DNA of 44,922 nt, from the NCBI GenBank assembly GCA_023375785.1, contig SZWC01002390.1, positions 185,647 through 230,568 of the forward strand, given 5' to 3'. How positions within the stretch are numbered: the stretch's first letter is position 1; the number at the start of each line of letters is the position of its first letter. The position numbers were made by a program, and so were the translations under genes. The stretch is from Penium margaritaceum (lineage: Eukaryota > Streptophyta > Zygnematophyceae > Desmidiales > Peniaceae). Under the pieces are notes generated by a model. The model saw only the letters and a list, made by a program, of their open reading frames with translations, had not been told where the DNA came from and did no database searches. Shown one piece after another: positions 30,684 through 40,605 of this stretch.

Positions 30684-31105
30684 ATGGGAGAACCCTCCAA
30701 ATTCTAGCTCCTCCCCAGCTCTGTAGAGCATGTTACTCAGATCTTAAGCCAATAAATAGTATACCTATTTTCTGACAGCCAGGGTGTTGTGGGTGAGCCC
30801 CGCCACATGGCCGACAGGCCAAAACCTGGGCATTGTCTGTTTTGCCCAAAAACTGGACCATACCATACTACGCATGCTGCCGACACAGTCGTGCGGCCAG
30901 AAGCAGGTAGAAAAGTTATCAATGAGGAGTTATGGATGCCTAAACCCAAGTTGCGTCTACGCAAATCCCCGGTACCAACAGCAGCCAAAAATAATGAAAC
31001 TTGGTCCCTAGACATAGTATGACACTGCAAACACAACATTACAGTCAGTCATGGCGCCGGACGCGTGCAGACAACATATGCGGCAAAAGTGGCTGCCAGC
31101 GACAC
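30684..31105 (+). pseudogene. Unidentified coding-like repeat G, copy 2
   Basis: In one plus-strand frame from the ATG at 30684 the sequence reads MGEPSKF, stop, about 16 residues, stop, then an open stretch to 31021 with MADRPKPGHCLFCPKTGPYH, TTHAADTVVRPEAGRK and NNETWSLDIV. Two Cys and two His (CX2CX7HX3H) suggest a zinc-binding fold; no family is recognised. Copy 1 on the minus strand at 1391-1047 retains PSKF and LFCxKTGPYH. The sequence continues to 31105, where element E is inserted. Confidence 0.5.
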
Positions 31106-31744
31106 TGATGGATATGAGGGTGCCAAAAAGTGACAAAGATAGGTTACTTGATAAGAATCATCTGGCATAAAATGTGCATAGAGGATGTTTCACTGGTACC
31201 AACACACTTTACGGAACTCAATTCGGAGTCCATTTGAGTGAGATATGGATTTCCAAAGTTTTGAGGTCGTGGGTCGGGTTCAAGTGACGACCTGAGCACT
31301 TCGAGCTCAAAAGACGGCAGGAATACTGGTGAGGATGGCTGAGAGCGGCCTTCAAGGAGAAAATCCGGAAGGAGGACCTCCAAGAGACTTCAAGGATGGT
31401 GCAGACCATGATTTTTGGTCGTTCAAGTCGTGTGAGACATAATTCTCATGTGTGACAAGGTGACTGCCGCTCATCCCGCTAGGCTAGGAGAGGATAGACT
31501 TTGACAGAGTGATCTCAGTGCTCCCTAAGCCAAATGAGGTATATAAGGGCTTGTTAGAAAGCTGTGAAAATTTAACTTCTCACTCAAGAGTCAATTCAGA
31601 CATTCGCATTCTCTGCAAACCCTCATTCGCTTCCATGATTTCTGTCTGTGCAACCTGCAACTCCCTCTCACAAACAGTTGGTCCTGCCTAAGCAGCTCTT
31701 AGTAGGCTTGATCACCTCCCTGAGGGCTGCCCCAGTTTCCATCA
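31106..31744 (+). repeat. Element E 5' LTR
   Basis: It starts TGATGGATATGAGG and ends TTTCCATCA. A TATA box (TATATAAG) lies at 31540-31547. Confidence 0.95.
31540..31547 (+). promoter_or_regulatory. Element E LTR TATA box
   Basis: TATATAAG lies about 200 bp before the LTR end, the expected place for the retrotransposon promoter. In the 3' LTR the same position reads CACATAAG (about 35863-35870), so only the 5' copy keeps the motif. Confidence 0.65.
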
Positions 31745-31745
31745 G

Positions 31746-31757
31746 TGGTATCAGAGC
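31746..31757 (+). promoter_or_regulatory. Element E primer-binding site (initiator tRNA-Met 3' end)
   Basis: TGGTATCAGAGC, one base after the LTR, matches the plant copia primer-binding site exactly. Confidence 0.92.
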
Positions 31758-31843
31758 TAGAACAAGGCTTTGTCTCATCCTTGAGGCATTCCTTGCACCC
31801 TGTTGTGTGAGAGAGTCGTTTAGGGACTGAACATTGCACTACC

Positions 31844-31975
31844 ATGGCAACATCCACTTCTGTGGTGGCCGGCGTCAACATCGCCAAGTTCGAAGGCAAG
31901 AAATTCTTCCATTGGAGAAAAAACATGAATATGGTACTGATGGAGAAGGGATTCTGGAGCCACGTGAGTGAGTAG
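31844..31975 (+). pseudogene. Element E gag, N-terminal remnant
   Basis: The ATG at 31844 starts MATSTSVVAGVNIAKFEGKK, with FFHWRKNMNMVLMEKGFWSH after it, the typical start of a copia Gag (F-G-x-x-F-x-x-W). It ends at TAG 31973 after 43 codons. Only about 50 bases later the zinc knuckle begins in another frame, so most of the Gag core has been deleted. Confidence 0.85.
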
Positions 31976-32025
31976 GAACCAAATCAGTCCTCTCTCCCAC
32001 CTGGTGAGGCCCGTACTGGCACTAC

Positions 32026-32409
32026 TGCCACTACTGCAAGAAGCCGGTCCATTGGGTGTGCGAACGCCAGAAGAAGAAGGAGGACCTTACGGCTGGAGTG
32101 GGCGCGGGAAAGCAGTCCGATGCTTCCGCGAACGCAGTAGATTGGGAGAGTGGATTCGTGACAACCATCCGGGTCCAGCATGTCTCCGACACTACAACCT
32201 TGTTTTGGATCATCGACTCAGGAGCCACGCAACACATGACGTATCGCAAGGAGTGGTTTTTCGTCTACACCGCCATAAAGCCCCGTCGGGTGTACATGGG
32301 GGACAATCATGTGCAAATGGCGGTTGGGGAGGGTGAGATTGTGTTTTGTGCTTCCATTGAGGGCAAGTACATGGAACGTCATGCTCCATGTTCTGAGGCT
32401 GGCAGGTAA
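32026..32409 (+). pseudogene. Element E zinc knuckle and aspartic protease
   Basis: In one frame: knuckle CHYCKKPVHWVC (CX2CX4HX2C, two residues short before the last Cys), a Lys/Glu linker, then WIIDSGATQHMT near 32205-32240 with the catalytic Asp, and VYMGDNHVQMAVGEGEIVF. The frame stops at 32409. The remaining protease/pre-integrase linker (GNLLSISYLISEGMH, then EDGFYRLYVASEKEAD) continues in two other frames to 32561. Confidence 0.88.
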
Positions 32410-32564
32410 CCTCCTCTCTATCTCATATCTCATCTCCGAAGGCATGCATTGAGAATGGTGGTTGCACCATCTCTGCCCGTGTAGGCTGTGTGCTTGCAAA
32501 AGCGGACAAGGAGGACGGATTCTACCGTCTTTATGTGGCATCGGAGAAGGAAGCCGACTAAGCG

Positions 32565-34574
32565 TTGGCGGCGAGAGAGGGAAAGCACGACATCAGCCTA
32601 TGGCACCGTCGGCTTGGCCACCTCGGCTTTGGCACTATCATCTCCATGAAGCAGATAGTCCGCGGCCTGGAGCATAAGGGGGTGAAGCAGCCAAGTGCAA
32701 CGGCCTGTGAGAGTTGCATTGAAGGAAAGCAAGCCCGCACTCCTTTCTCTGGGAAAGGGAAGGGGGCGGCTGGGCTTCTCTCACTCGTTCGCTCTGATTT
32801 GCATGGTCCCATGCCATCTCAGTCCTTGTCCGGCAAGTTGTGTTTTGTCACATTCATTGATGACAAGTCGAGGAAGATGTGGGTGTCCTTCCTGGCTGGA
32901 AAGGATGAATGCTTTGATGCTTTCAAGGTGTGGATTGGTGCTGCACAGAATGAGAGTGGCAGGCGGTTTAAGATGAATCGCACCGACGGTGGAGGAGAGT
33001 ACCTCTCCAATGACTTTCGCACCTTCCTCAAGCGTCGTGGGATTAGGCACGAGGTCATCCCGCCCGAAACACCGCAGCTGAACACCATGGCTGAACGCAC
33101 GGACTGCACACTCATGGAGCGTATTTGTAGCATGTTCCAAGACGCGGAGCTCCCGTCAACCTTTTGGGCGGAAGCAGTCAACACTGCCGTGTACGTGAAA
33201 AACCAGAGTCCCACGCGCTCCGTGCCGCTGATGACACCGGAGGAGGCCTGGACGGGATGCAAGCCAACAGTGAAGCACCTGAAAGTCTTTGGATGTGGCG
33301 CATTCGTGCACGTGCCTGCCGGAAACCGCAACAAGCTGGACGCAAAGTCCGTGACGGCTTCCTTCCTTGGCTACAACACCATGGGATACCACCTCTCCAA
33401 CCTTGCTGCACACAAGATCATCCGTAGCCGTGACGTGGTCTTTCAAGAGGACGTGAAGTGCTGGACTTGGAGTCCTATGTCTGCAGTTCCACTTGCTCCC
33501 GCACTTGTACCTGAAATGGGAGAAGAACCGGTAGCAGAAGAGGGCAGTGCGGAAGATGGCGGTGATAGCGGCAATGGCAAGGAGATGGAAGGAGATGAGA
33601 AGGAGAAGGAGCCTACAGCAGAATCTGAAGAGGAAGAGCAGAAAAGCAACGTACCGCAGCTGCCACACCGGTCCGCACACATCAACAAAGGTGTAAAGAA
33701 CAGTGAGGAGCAACCACAGTGGTCCGAGAGGTTCGCAAAGAAGCAGATGCAACAAGGAGAGCGGCTGAACCTGTGCACCGTTCCACCACCAACAGAGTCG
33801 TCTGACCTCGAGCTTCTCTTCCTCATAGTCACTGATGACCCAGCCACATTCACTAAAGTCATGCGCAACGCCAAGGCGGTAGATTGGCGTGCCACAACAG
33901 ACGATGAGTATGGTGTGCTCATGAAGAACGGCACCTGGGCCCTCCAGGAAGCTCCACGTGGCAACGAGATGATCGGGTGCCGGTGGATCTTCAGGTGCAA
34001 GCGTGGTGTGGATGGTAATGTACTCAGGAACAAAGCACGATTGGTTGCAAAGGGGTATGCGCAGAATGAGGGTATGGATTACAATGAGACATTTGTACCT
34101 GTTGCAAAGTTCCCATCCATCCGAGCGATCCTCGCTCTTGCTGCTGCTATGGACTGGGAGGTACACCAAATGGATGTGACGTGTGCATTTGTGAATGGTG
34201 ACCTCGAGGAGGATGTGTACATGGAGCAGCCGGAGGGGTATGTGGTGGAGGGGAAGGAGGACTTAATGTGCAAGCTTGTGAAGGCTCCTTACGGCCTGAA
34301 GCAAGCGCCACGAGCATGGTACCACAAGATGGATGAGCAGCTGGCTGGGCTTGGTTTTGTGCACAGCGAAGAAGACCATGCAGTCTATGGGCGCGTGCAA
34401 GAGGCAAGCCAGGTCATCATCTTGCTCTTTGTTGATTATCTGCTCATTGCATCTGACTCCAAGTCTCTTTTGGACGATGTGAAGCAGTCCCTTGCTGCCA
34501 GGTTTGACATGAAAGACATGGGAGAGCTCAGCTATTCCTTGGCCTTCAGGTCAAGCGCGACCGGCAGCAGCTGA
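32565..34574 (+). pseudogene. Element E integrase and reverse transcriptase
   Basis: An open frame of 669 codons. Residues 14-51 hold the pre-integrase zinc site (H14, H19, C48, C51). The integrase DD35E is complete: D78 (VRSDLHGP), D141 (RTDGGGEY), E177 (MAER), with 35 residues between the last two. An acidic Glu/Lys-rich linker covers about 315-390. RT follows: ALQEAPRGNEMIGCRWIFRC, KARLVAKGYAQNEGMDYNETF, the catalytic Asp in HQMDVTCAFVNG, APYGLKQAPRAWY. The YVDD box at 34428-34439 reads FVDY: the second Asp is Tyr (GAT to TAT). A one-base deletion near 34535 ends the frame early. Confidence 0.93.
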
Positions 34575-35392
34575 CTTTGGAGTTGTCACAGAGCACGTAC
34601 GTGAGCGACATCGTCAAGCGCTTCAACATGGCAGGGGCGCGCAAGGCCGCAACACCACTGGAAGTGGGAGCAAACCTGAGCATGACGCAGAATCCCCACG
34701 GCATGCAAGAGAGTAGCCACATGGAAGCACTGCCATAGCAAGCAGCAGTTGGGAGCCTGATGTACGCAACAGTCGGCACGCGCCTTGACATCAGCCAAGC
34801 AGTGGGAGTGCTAAGCAAGTTTTGCACGAATCCGGGCGTGCCGCATTGGGAGGCGGTCAAGCCCGTGCTGTGCTACTTTGACAAAAGCAGCAGCCTTCGC
34901 CTCACCTTCAATGGCAACAACAGCCCCATCCTCACCGGCTACAGCGATGCAGATTGGGGGGGTGACCTGGACACAAGGAGGTCGACCAGTGGGTTTTATT
35001 TTGTTCTCGGGGGAGGTGCAATCAGCTGGAGGAGCAAGAAGCAAGATAGTGTCGCCCTCTCCTCCACCAAAGCGGAGTACATCGCCCCGAGTAAAGCAGC
35101 AAAGGAAGCCGTGTGGCTGCATGAGCTGCTGGCAAGACTTGGACAGCAGCAGGCCATAATGACTACTATCTACTCTGACAACATGAGCGCCATTGCTCTA
35201 ACCAAGAACGCAGAGTTTCACACCCACACCAAGCACATCGACCTGCGGTACCACTTCATCCGTGAGCTCGTGACGAAGCAAGTGGTGCAGATCAAGTTCT
35301 GTCCTTCAAGAGTGATGTTGGGAGACCACCTGACCAAGCCGCTAGCAGTGCACCGCTTTCAGCAGCTGAGGAGACAGCGCGGACTTGTGTGA
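34535..35392 (+). pseudogene. Element E RT thumb and RNase H
   Basis: This continues the RT in the shifted frame: GLQVKRDRQQLTLELSQS-type sequence, YVSDIVKRFNMAGARKAATPL, an in-frame TAG at about 34737, AAVGSLMYATVGTRLDISQA, GYSDADWGGDLDTRRSTSG, ISWRSKKQDSVALSSTKAEY, YSDNMSAIALTKN, HTKHIDLRYHFIREL and the terminal LGDHLTKPLAVHRF, stop at 35392. RNase H Asp/Glu positions appear retained. Confidence 0.92.
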
Positions 35393-35405
35393 TTTTTTAT
35401 TCTCG

Positions 35406-35418
35406 CAAAGTAGGAGAA
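35406..35418 (+). promoter_or_regulatory. Element E polypurine tract
   Basis: The purine-rich CAAAGTAGGAGAA lies directly before the 3' LTR start TGATGG. Confidence 0.65.
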
Positions 35419-36068
35419 TGATGGATATGAGGGTGCCAAAAAGTGACAAAATAGATTGCTCGATAAAAACAATCTGGCATGAAAGTGGCATAGAGAACGT
35501 TTCACTGGTACCAACACACTTTATGAAACTCAATTCGTAGTCCGTTTGAGTGAGATATGGATTTCCAAAGTTTGGAGATCATGGGTCGGGTTCAAGTGAC
35601 GACCTGAGCACTTTGAGCTCAAAAGGCGCCAGAATTATTGGCCAGGACGGCTGAGAGTGGCCTTTAAGGAGAAAAGCCAGCTTGAGGACCTCCAAGAGAC
35701 TTCAAGGAAGGTGCAGACCACAATTTTTGGTTGTCCAAGTCGTGTGAGACATAATTCTCATGTGTGACAAGGTGACTGCCACTCATCCCGCTAGGCCAGG
35801 AGAGTGTGCTAGAGGGTAGACTTTGACAGGAGTGTATCTCAGTGCTCCCTAAGCCAAATGAGGCACATAAGGGCTTGTTAGAAATCTGTGAAGATTTACT
35901 TTCTCAATCAAGAGTTGATTTAGACATTTACGTTCTCTGAAAACCTATGTTTGCTTCCATGATTTCTGTCTGTGCAACCTGCAACTCCCTCCCACAAACA
36001 GATGGTCCTTCCTAGGCGGCTCTTAGTGAGCCTCATCACCTCCCTGAGGGCTGCCCCAGTTTCCATTA
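35419..36068 (+). repeat. Element E 3' LTR
   Basis: Aligns with 31106-31744 and ends TTTCCATTA, followed by GGCAC. Confidence 0.94.
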
Positions 36069-36277
36069 GGCACGACTGCCAAGGAGGTCTGCCGATAGAT
36101 CTGAGCACGTTGGAGGGAGGAGGCTCCAGCAAACTGGGTGTAGGCCTCAGCGTGCGTTGGCTCCAACAGACGACACTCCATCAACGTTGCGTATCGCCAT
36201 CAGTCATTTGCATGCTGATGTACACAAGCTAGGAGAACACAACAGAGTCCAAGTGAGAGATGAGTTAAAAACTAACA
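36069..36277 (-). repeat. Element F 5' LTR, outer part
   Basis: 36157-36277 matches the visible part of the 3' LTR at 24890-25010. In element orientation it starts TGTTAGTTTTT at 36277. The stretch 36069-36156 has no visible partner because the other LTR is in the gap. Confidence 0.65.
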
Positions 36278-36750
36278 GGATTCATGCACATCATACACAA
36301 GTCAGATGACAAGAGGGTCTCCTCGTGACACTGGTGGAACCAGTGCCTGGGTCTTGACCGCTACGAGGAATCCAGCAGGTGTCCGTATGCGAGCCACAAT
36401 AGCATCATCAACCAACACATAGGATTATAGGGGGATCTCCTCGTAACACGGGTGCAAGTCACCACATGTCTGGGTCTCATCCGTCATGAGCAATCTAGCT
36501 CGCATGCACATGCCACACACAGTATAGCCATACACCAAGACACATGATCACATGGACTCCTCGTGCCACTGGTACAACCCACCAAGTTTCAAGGTCTCGA
36601 CCAATACAGTGCTACCATCCACATGTAGCTGTGCAGGCACGTAACATGAGCCACACGCCGGCTGATGTAGTATGCTCATAGCACAGGATGGACCCCTCGC
36701 CATGCATCTCCCATGATGTCGCGTCAGGTCAAGGTCCACAGAACACTCCC
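36278..36750 (-). repeat. Probable element H LTR with about 120-bp internal repeats
   Basis: Diverged units begin at 36313, 36432, 36555 and (partial) 36687, each with a CTCCTCGTgnCAC core followed by a CCAC block and GGTCTC. In minus orientation the region starts TGTTCTGTGG at 36750, immediately after a polypurine tract, so it reads as the 3' LTR of a minus-strand element. Two more units at 23651 and 23806 suggest it was split by element F. Confidence 0.5.
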
Positions 36751-36760
36751 CCTAGGCAGA
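36751..36760 (-). promoter_or_regulatory. Polypurine tract of element H
   Basis: The minus strand CCTAGGGGGAG lies directly before TGTTCTG. A second similar tract (ACAGGGGGAG) lies near 36861-36870. Confidence 0.5.
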
Positions 36761-37910
36761 TGAACCTGGCGACGATGTCCTCGATGGAGATGTTGATACC
36801 GTAGCTGAACTGATCCTGGGCGATAAATCATGTGGTCTTCTTAGAACGTAGAGACAGCTCCCCCTGTCATGTATGAGTGTGCTCCCACCCTCAAAGACAA
36901 AGTGGTGTCTCTGGCTAGGATTCCTCACGTAGCCCCTGCATCACCTGGAGTGTACCAGTCCTCTTGTGAATGCCAAGGGTCCCAACTCATTGTCTCTCCT
37001 CTCTCCCCTCTATCACGATGCATCTGTGTATGCCGGAGGAAAGAGAATGGACAAGCGGCATGCAAGCATGGATGAAGTGGCGGAGCTAGCCTCCGAGGTG
37101 GGATAGAGCACCCTAAAGCACAAGGGTACACCGCCACAAGAGAACACGGGCTGGAACGACAAATCGGATAACCACTCATGGACGAAGGTGATGATGGAGC
37201 AGCTGAAGCGGGTGGATGAAGGTGTGTGAAGGCAGTAGTAGAAGAAGGAGGAGCGATGATGGAATCGACACGAACGAGCATGGCGGAAACTGAAGGCATG
37301 CTCACCTCTCTTGGGGTTAATGTGGACGCCATACTCGGAGCTAGTAGAAGATCCTCCCCGAGTATGGGTGTGCGAGATCCTGGTAGTGGAAAGCTCGTGT
37401 TGATAGTAGTGGGGCTCCCCTACTCTGAAAGTCGCGCGCGGGCTGCCATCACCTCCCACTGCAACATCTGTACACGCTATTGTAAGTTAGAGTTATCTGC
37501 CTTGGACATGTGGAGGTGGTCCATGTCTGCCTCGCATAGGATCAATTATGTCTTACTGGATGCTACACATGCAGACTGTAGAACTCACAAGTACGACTCC
37601 ATTTGCGTCTTTGCTATTGAAGACGATAGAGCTAGTGCTGGTGTATCCTCCTAGAGATGCAGCGGAGATGTTGGAAAATCGGACGTAGCTGAAGGTACGA
37701 GATCCTGACTGCAGTTCGTGTCTGTCAGACAAGAAGCGTTGAGCGGTCACGTGCAAAGAGAGAAGGAGAAAGTGGATTCGTCACAGTCCGTGGAGCATGT
37801 GGAAATGTGATCCGTGCAGGTACTGCCACTCTCAGTGTCGATGTGATCAGCAGAGTCACCAACAGGTGAACACGAGACTGCAAAAATCAACCCCTGATAA
37901 CGAGGTGTCT
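36761..37910 (-). other. Degenerate internal sequence of element H
   Basis: No integrase, RT or RNase H motif could be read on either strand. By position it should hold the pol region of H, so pol is either deleted or too decayed to see. The 182-codon and shorter frames here have no recognisable domain. Confidence 0.35.
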
Positions 37911-38160
37911 TCATCTGCAATTCGTGTCTACTATGCTTTCCTCAACAACTTGCATAGTGGACACGGCTATGCAGTACTCCAGCTCGACGACTGATCCAAT
38001 GCCAGTCAAAGCAACGAGCAAGCGTAGCTGGGACTCACGTATTGTTCTGCCAAGAAGACTGGTCATTGTCACCCGCTCAATGAGGGAGTAAGGATAATCA
38101 CCTGAATGTGTCATGTGTGTCGCTGCTTCACTGTTTGTATTGAAGCTCGTAGACTCTGGG
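37911..38160 (-). pseudogene. Possible element H aspartic protease remnant
   Basis: Minus strand near 38145-37990 reads NSEAATHMTHSGDYPYSL, then TGIGSVVELEYC. This has the layout of a copia protease (DSGA-x-x-HMT, later GIGSV) with the catalytic Asp replaced by Asn and Gly by Glu. Both fit single G-to-A changes. The match is short, so this is tentative. Confidence 0.4.
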
Positions 38161-38286
38161 AACATGGGCCACTCCTGACGCCGAAGTTGGTCCTCAGGTA
38201 GCGCCGATGACAAGGTCGAGCCTGCCATGTCTGCTACAGCACATATCCTGGTGGTCTCTCGTAACAACGCCGCTCTCAAGAATGCC

Positions 38287-38889
38287 TCAACCTCTAAAAG
38301 ACCAGGCGGTCCACTCTGCTCATGCACTACGACCACTGTTGGTCTGGTGTGAGTCTCGTGCAACGACGCCCCGGGAAGTCCGCAAGGGACATCCCGATGT
38401 GTACAGGACTCCTGTGCCACCGCCGGGCCGCCAGTGGTCGGAGTCGTGAGTAGCAGCACCCAGGGACATAGGGCATACAGTCCCCTTGATGCAACCTGGT
38501 GATGCAGAGCATCCGGCTCCTACCCCATTATGTATGGCGACCTCGATGACACGCATGTCTCCTGCAATATAGCCTCTGCCGGGATGGNTCAACCTCTAAA
38601 AGACCAGGCGGTCCACTCTGCTCATGCACTACGACCACTGTTGGTCTGGTGTGAGTCTCGTGCAACGACGCCCCGGGAAGTCCGCAAGGGACATCCCGAT
38701 GTGTACAGGACTCCTGTGCCACCGCCGGGCCGCCAGTGGTCGGAGTCGTGAGTAGCAGCACCCAGGGACATAGGGCATACAGTCCCCTTGATGCAACCTG
38801 GTGATGCAGAGCATCCGGCTCCTACCCTAGTATGTATGGCGACCTCGATGACACGCATGTCTCCTGCAATATACCCTCTGCCGGGATGG
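38287..38889. other. Likely assembly artefact: 301-bp duplication around a single N
   Basis: 38287-38587 and 38589-38889 are both 301 bp and differ at about three positions, separated by one N at 38588. Confidence 0.85.
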
Positions 38890-39110
38890 TGTGAGCCTGC
38901 TATAAAAACTTCCCCAAATATCGAGTACAGGCATCCCGATCCGTACGGGACTCCTGTGCCACCGCCGGGTCGCCATTGGTAGGAGCCGCGAGCGGCACTC
39001 CCCAAGGACGTCGGGTATGCCCTCCTCATGGTACAACCTACTGCTGCGGAAGATCTGGATCCAGCACAGACGTGGATTTCCAGCTCAATGATACCCAAGT
39101 TTCCACCATG
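38340..39110 (-). repeat. Diverged tandem repeat, about 240-bp unit
   Basis: After discounting the 301-bp artefact, two diverged units remain. On the minus strand they share WRPGGGTGV followed by Y-x-SGC, and an upstream SLG-AA block. They lie between the putative knuckle and protease of element H. No known domain. Confidence 0.5.
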
Positions 39111-39900
39111 AATGCCATGTCAGGATCAGAATCCACGTCATGTACTGCCACCGTATCATCTGCGACTGCCTGAGCTGACGCTGGGGCACCACGGTATGGC
39201 GGGGGTGCAGATTCTGTCGCTGTGGTCATAGCAGGCAATGTCCGGTGACCACACTCCTCCTCGATAGGTATAGTAATGGATGCCGATGAGGTGGAGCATG
39301 TGTCAAGACTGGTGCGAGCACGACGTGGGGAGCGCTGACGTTGATGCCATGTGCACACACGACTAGAGCGACTAAATTAAGATAGGTCATCTCAAGGAGG
39401 CGTCGTGGTAGTAGAAGAGTGGAGGATCAAAAGGATGGTGGCAGATGGGGAAACGTCGGCAGGTGGAGCTAGAGAGAGACCATCCGATGAGAAAGGAGGA
39501 GAAGTTGAAGGAGAGGAGATCAAGGGGGCCGTCAAGGACTTGGAGTAGCACACTCGGTAATGACGAGGTCACAAAGCTGCTGTACCATCTGCCTCAAGCC
39601 GTGGATCTCGGCAGATATGGTCACCTAAGGTCAAGCAAGGGGATCTACCAACGATGGCAGATCCGCATGCTGTGGAGGACGCATGCTCGGACGAGGTTGG
39701 AGCCAAAGTGGATGCCAACCGCAAGGGTGCGTCTAGCATCGACATCAAACCATGATGTCCATCACCACAATAGTAGCAGGCGAACGTCTAGGAAGCCTGC
39801 TCTCCTGACTGCGCACTCATCTTGTACACCCGACAATTGAGAGGTGCCGAGGGCACCTGCTCCTGATGGTAAACACCAAGCCGCGGGAGAGGACACTGGT
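39110..39900 (-). pseudogene. Possible element H gag remnant with a zinc knuckle
   Basis: Minus strand near 39775-39735 reads CYYCGDGHHGLMS, a CX2CX3H layout like the knuckle of B (CFNCGSAHGYIEC) with the last Cys replaced by Ser. Downstream lies a Ser/Thr/Pro-rich linker and an acidic stretch (ADDTVAVHDVDSDPDMAF near 39150) of the kind found before copia proteases. No start or full frame is preserved. Confidence 0.4.
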
Positions 39901-39929
39901 AGACTCTGTTTAGACTGCAGCGTTTTCAT

Positions 39930-40200
39930 GTGGGGGCTTGTGAACACAGTCAGATATCACGTGGCCAAGTAGAGGAGGTGTTTTATGATGCTATAGAGTG
40001 TGGAGATGCCTGTCTGTGTGCAGGTTGTGACGTCATCCGCTGGGTCCATAACTTGCCGGTATACGTGCAAGAGTAGATTGCCTCTTGTGACCTGTCTCCA
40101 TTGTGTTTCATGTGGATATAAGGCATTGGTACTTAGTCACCTTTCATCATTGTACTGGTTGCAGTTGAATAGCAATCTTCGTTAATGATTGTTGGTGACA
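39930..40200 (+). promoter_or_regulatory. LTR-like stretch with a TATA motif
   Basis: A G-rich GTGGGGGC precedes TGTGAACAC near 39940, GGATATAAGG occurs near 40112-40121, and TTGGTGACA ends at about 40200. The layout resembles a short LTR, but there is no second copy and no primer-binding site. Confidence 0.25.
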
Positions 40201-40605
40201 AGGGGATGTAGAAATGCTTCTAGTACATGAATTGAAACCCTACAACTGTTCACCCAATGTTACTCTGGTGTTACTCTTCATGTCAGTATGCGGTTCTTGC
40301 AAACCACCCATTAGGGCTCTCTTGTGTGTCATGTATGGCATGCTTTTGCACCCTAACTGATCATCCCTTTGAACATCACCCACTGTGAAGCGTTGTTACA
40401 CACTGTTATGAACAACATGTGGTGAAGGTGCTGGATAGCCCGATCCGTTTCATCGGATACTCTACAACATTGGATGAGAAGGCATAGCAATACATTTGCT
40501 AACAATATGTACGAAAAGAACAGTTGAAAGGAAGCATAGAAATTTTGAGTGTGGAGTGTTACACTATGTGTACTCCATGCCCTTATGAAAATTTGTGCTG
40601 TATAG
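40201..40605. other. AT-richer spacer, nothing recognised
   Basis: No open frame, motif or repeat is evident except a decayed half-unit of the following satellite (GTACTCCATGCCCTTATG) near 40569. Confidence 0.5.

Larger units (their letters stand above)
31106..36068 (+). mobile_element. Element E: Ty1/copia LTR retrotransposon nested at the 5' end of element F
   Basis: LTRs 31106-31744 and 35419-36068 (about 10% apart by hand estimate) are flanked by GACAC and GGCAC, a 5-bp target duplication with one change. Primer-binding site, residual gag, knuckle, protease, a 669-codon integrase-RT frame, RNase H and polypurine tract are in copia order. It is the most intact pol in the window, but most of gag is deleted, RT YVDD is FVDY, and there is a one-base deletion before RNase H. 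Confidence 0.95.
24890..36277 (-). mobile_element. Element F: Ty1/copia retrotransposon carrying element E
   Basis: Minus strand. A partial 3' LTR (24890-25010) matches 36157-36277. Between them lie, from right to left, the leader, gag (29640-28580), protease, integrase, RT and RNase H (to 25109). Element E (31106-36068) interrupts the 5' end. Gag and leader resemble those of B. The RT YVDD is intact, but integrase Asp1 is Asn, the knuckle has lost a Cys and the protease site reads DFRATHH. I could not locate its primer-binding site. Confidence 0.75.

Noticed and set aside
30960..30990. Primer-binding site of element F at CCCCGGTACCAACAG (reverse complement starts TTGGTACCGGGG)
   Set aside because: It does not match a tRNA end I can name and is not next to a confirmed LTR boundary.
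38287..38889. Recent 301-bp tandem duplication
   Set aside because: The single N exactly between the copies, and the same pattern at two other sites, points to assembly.
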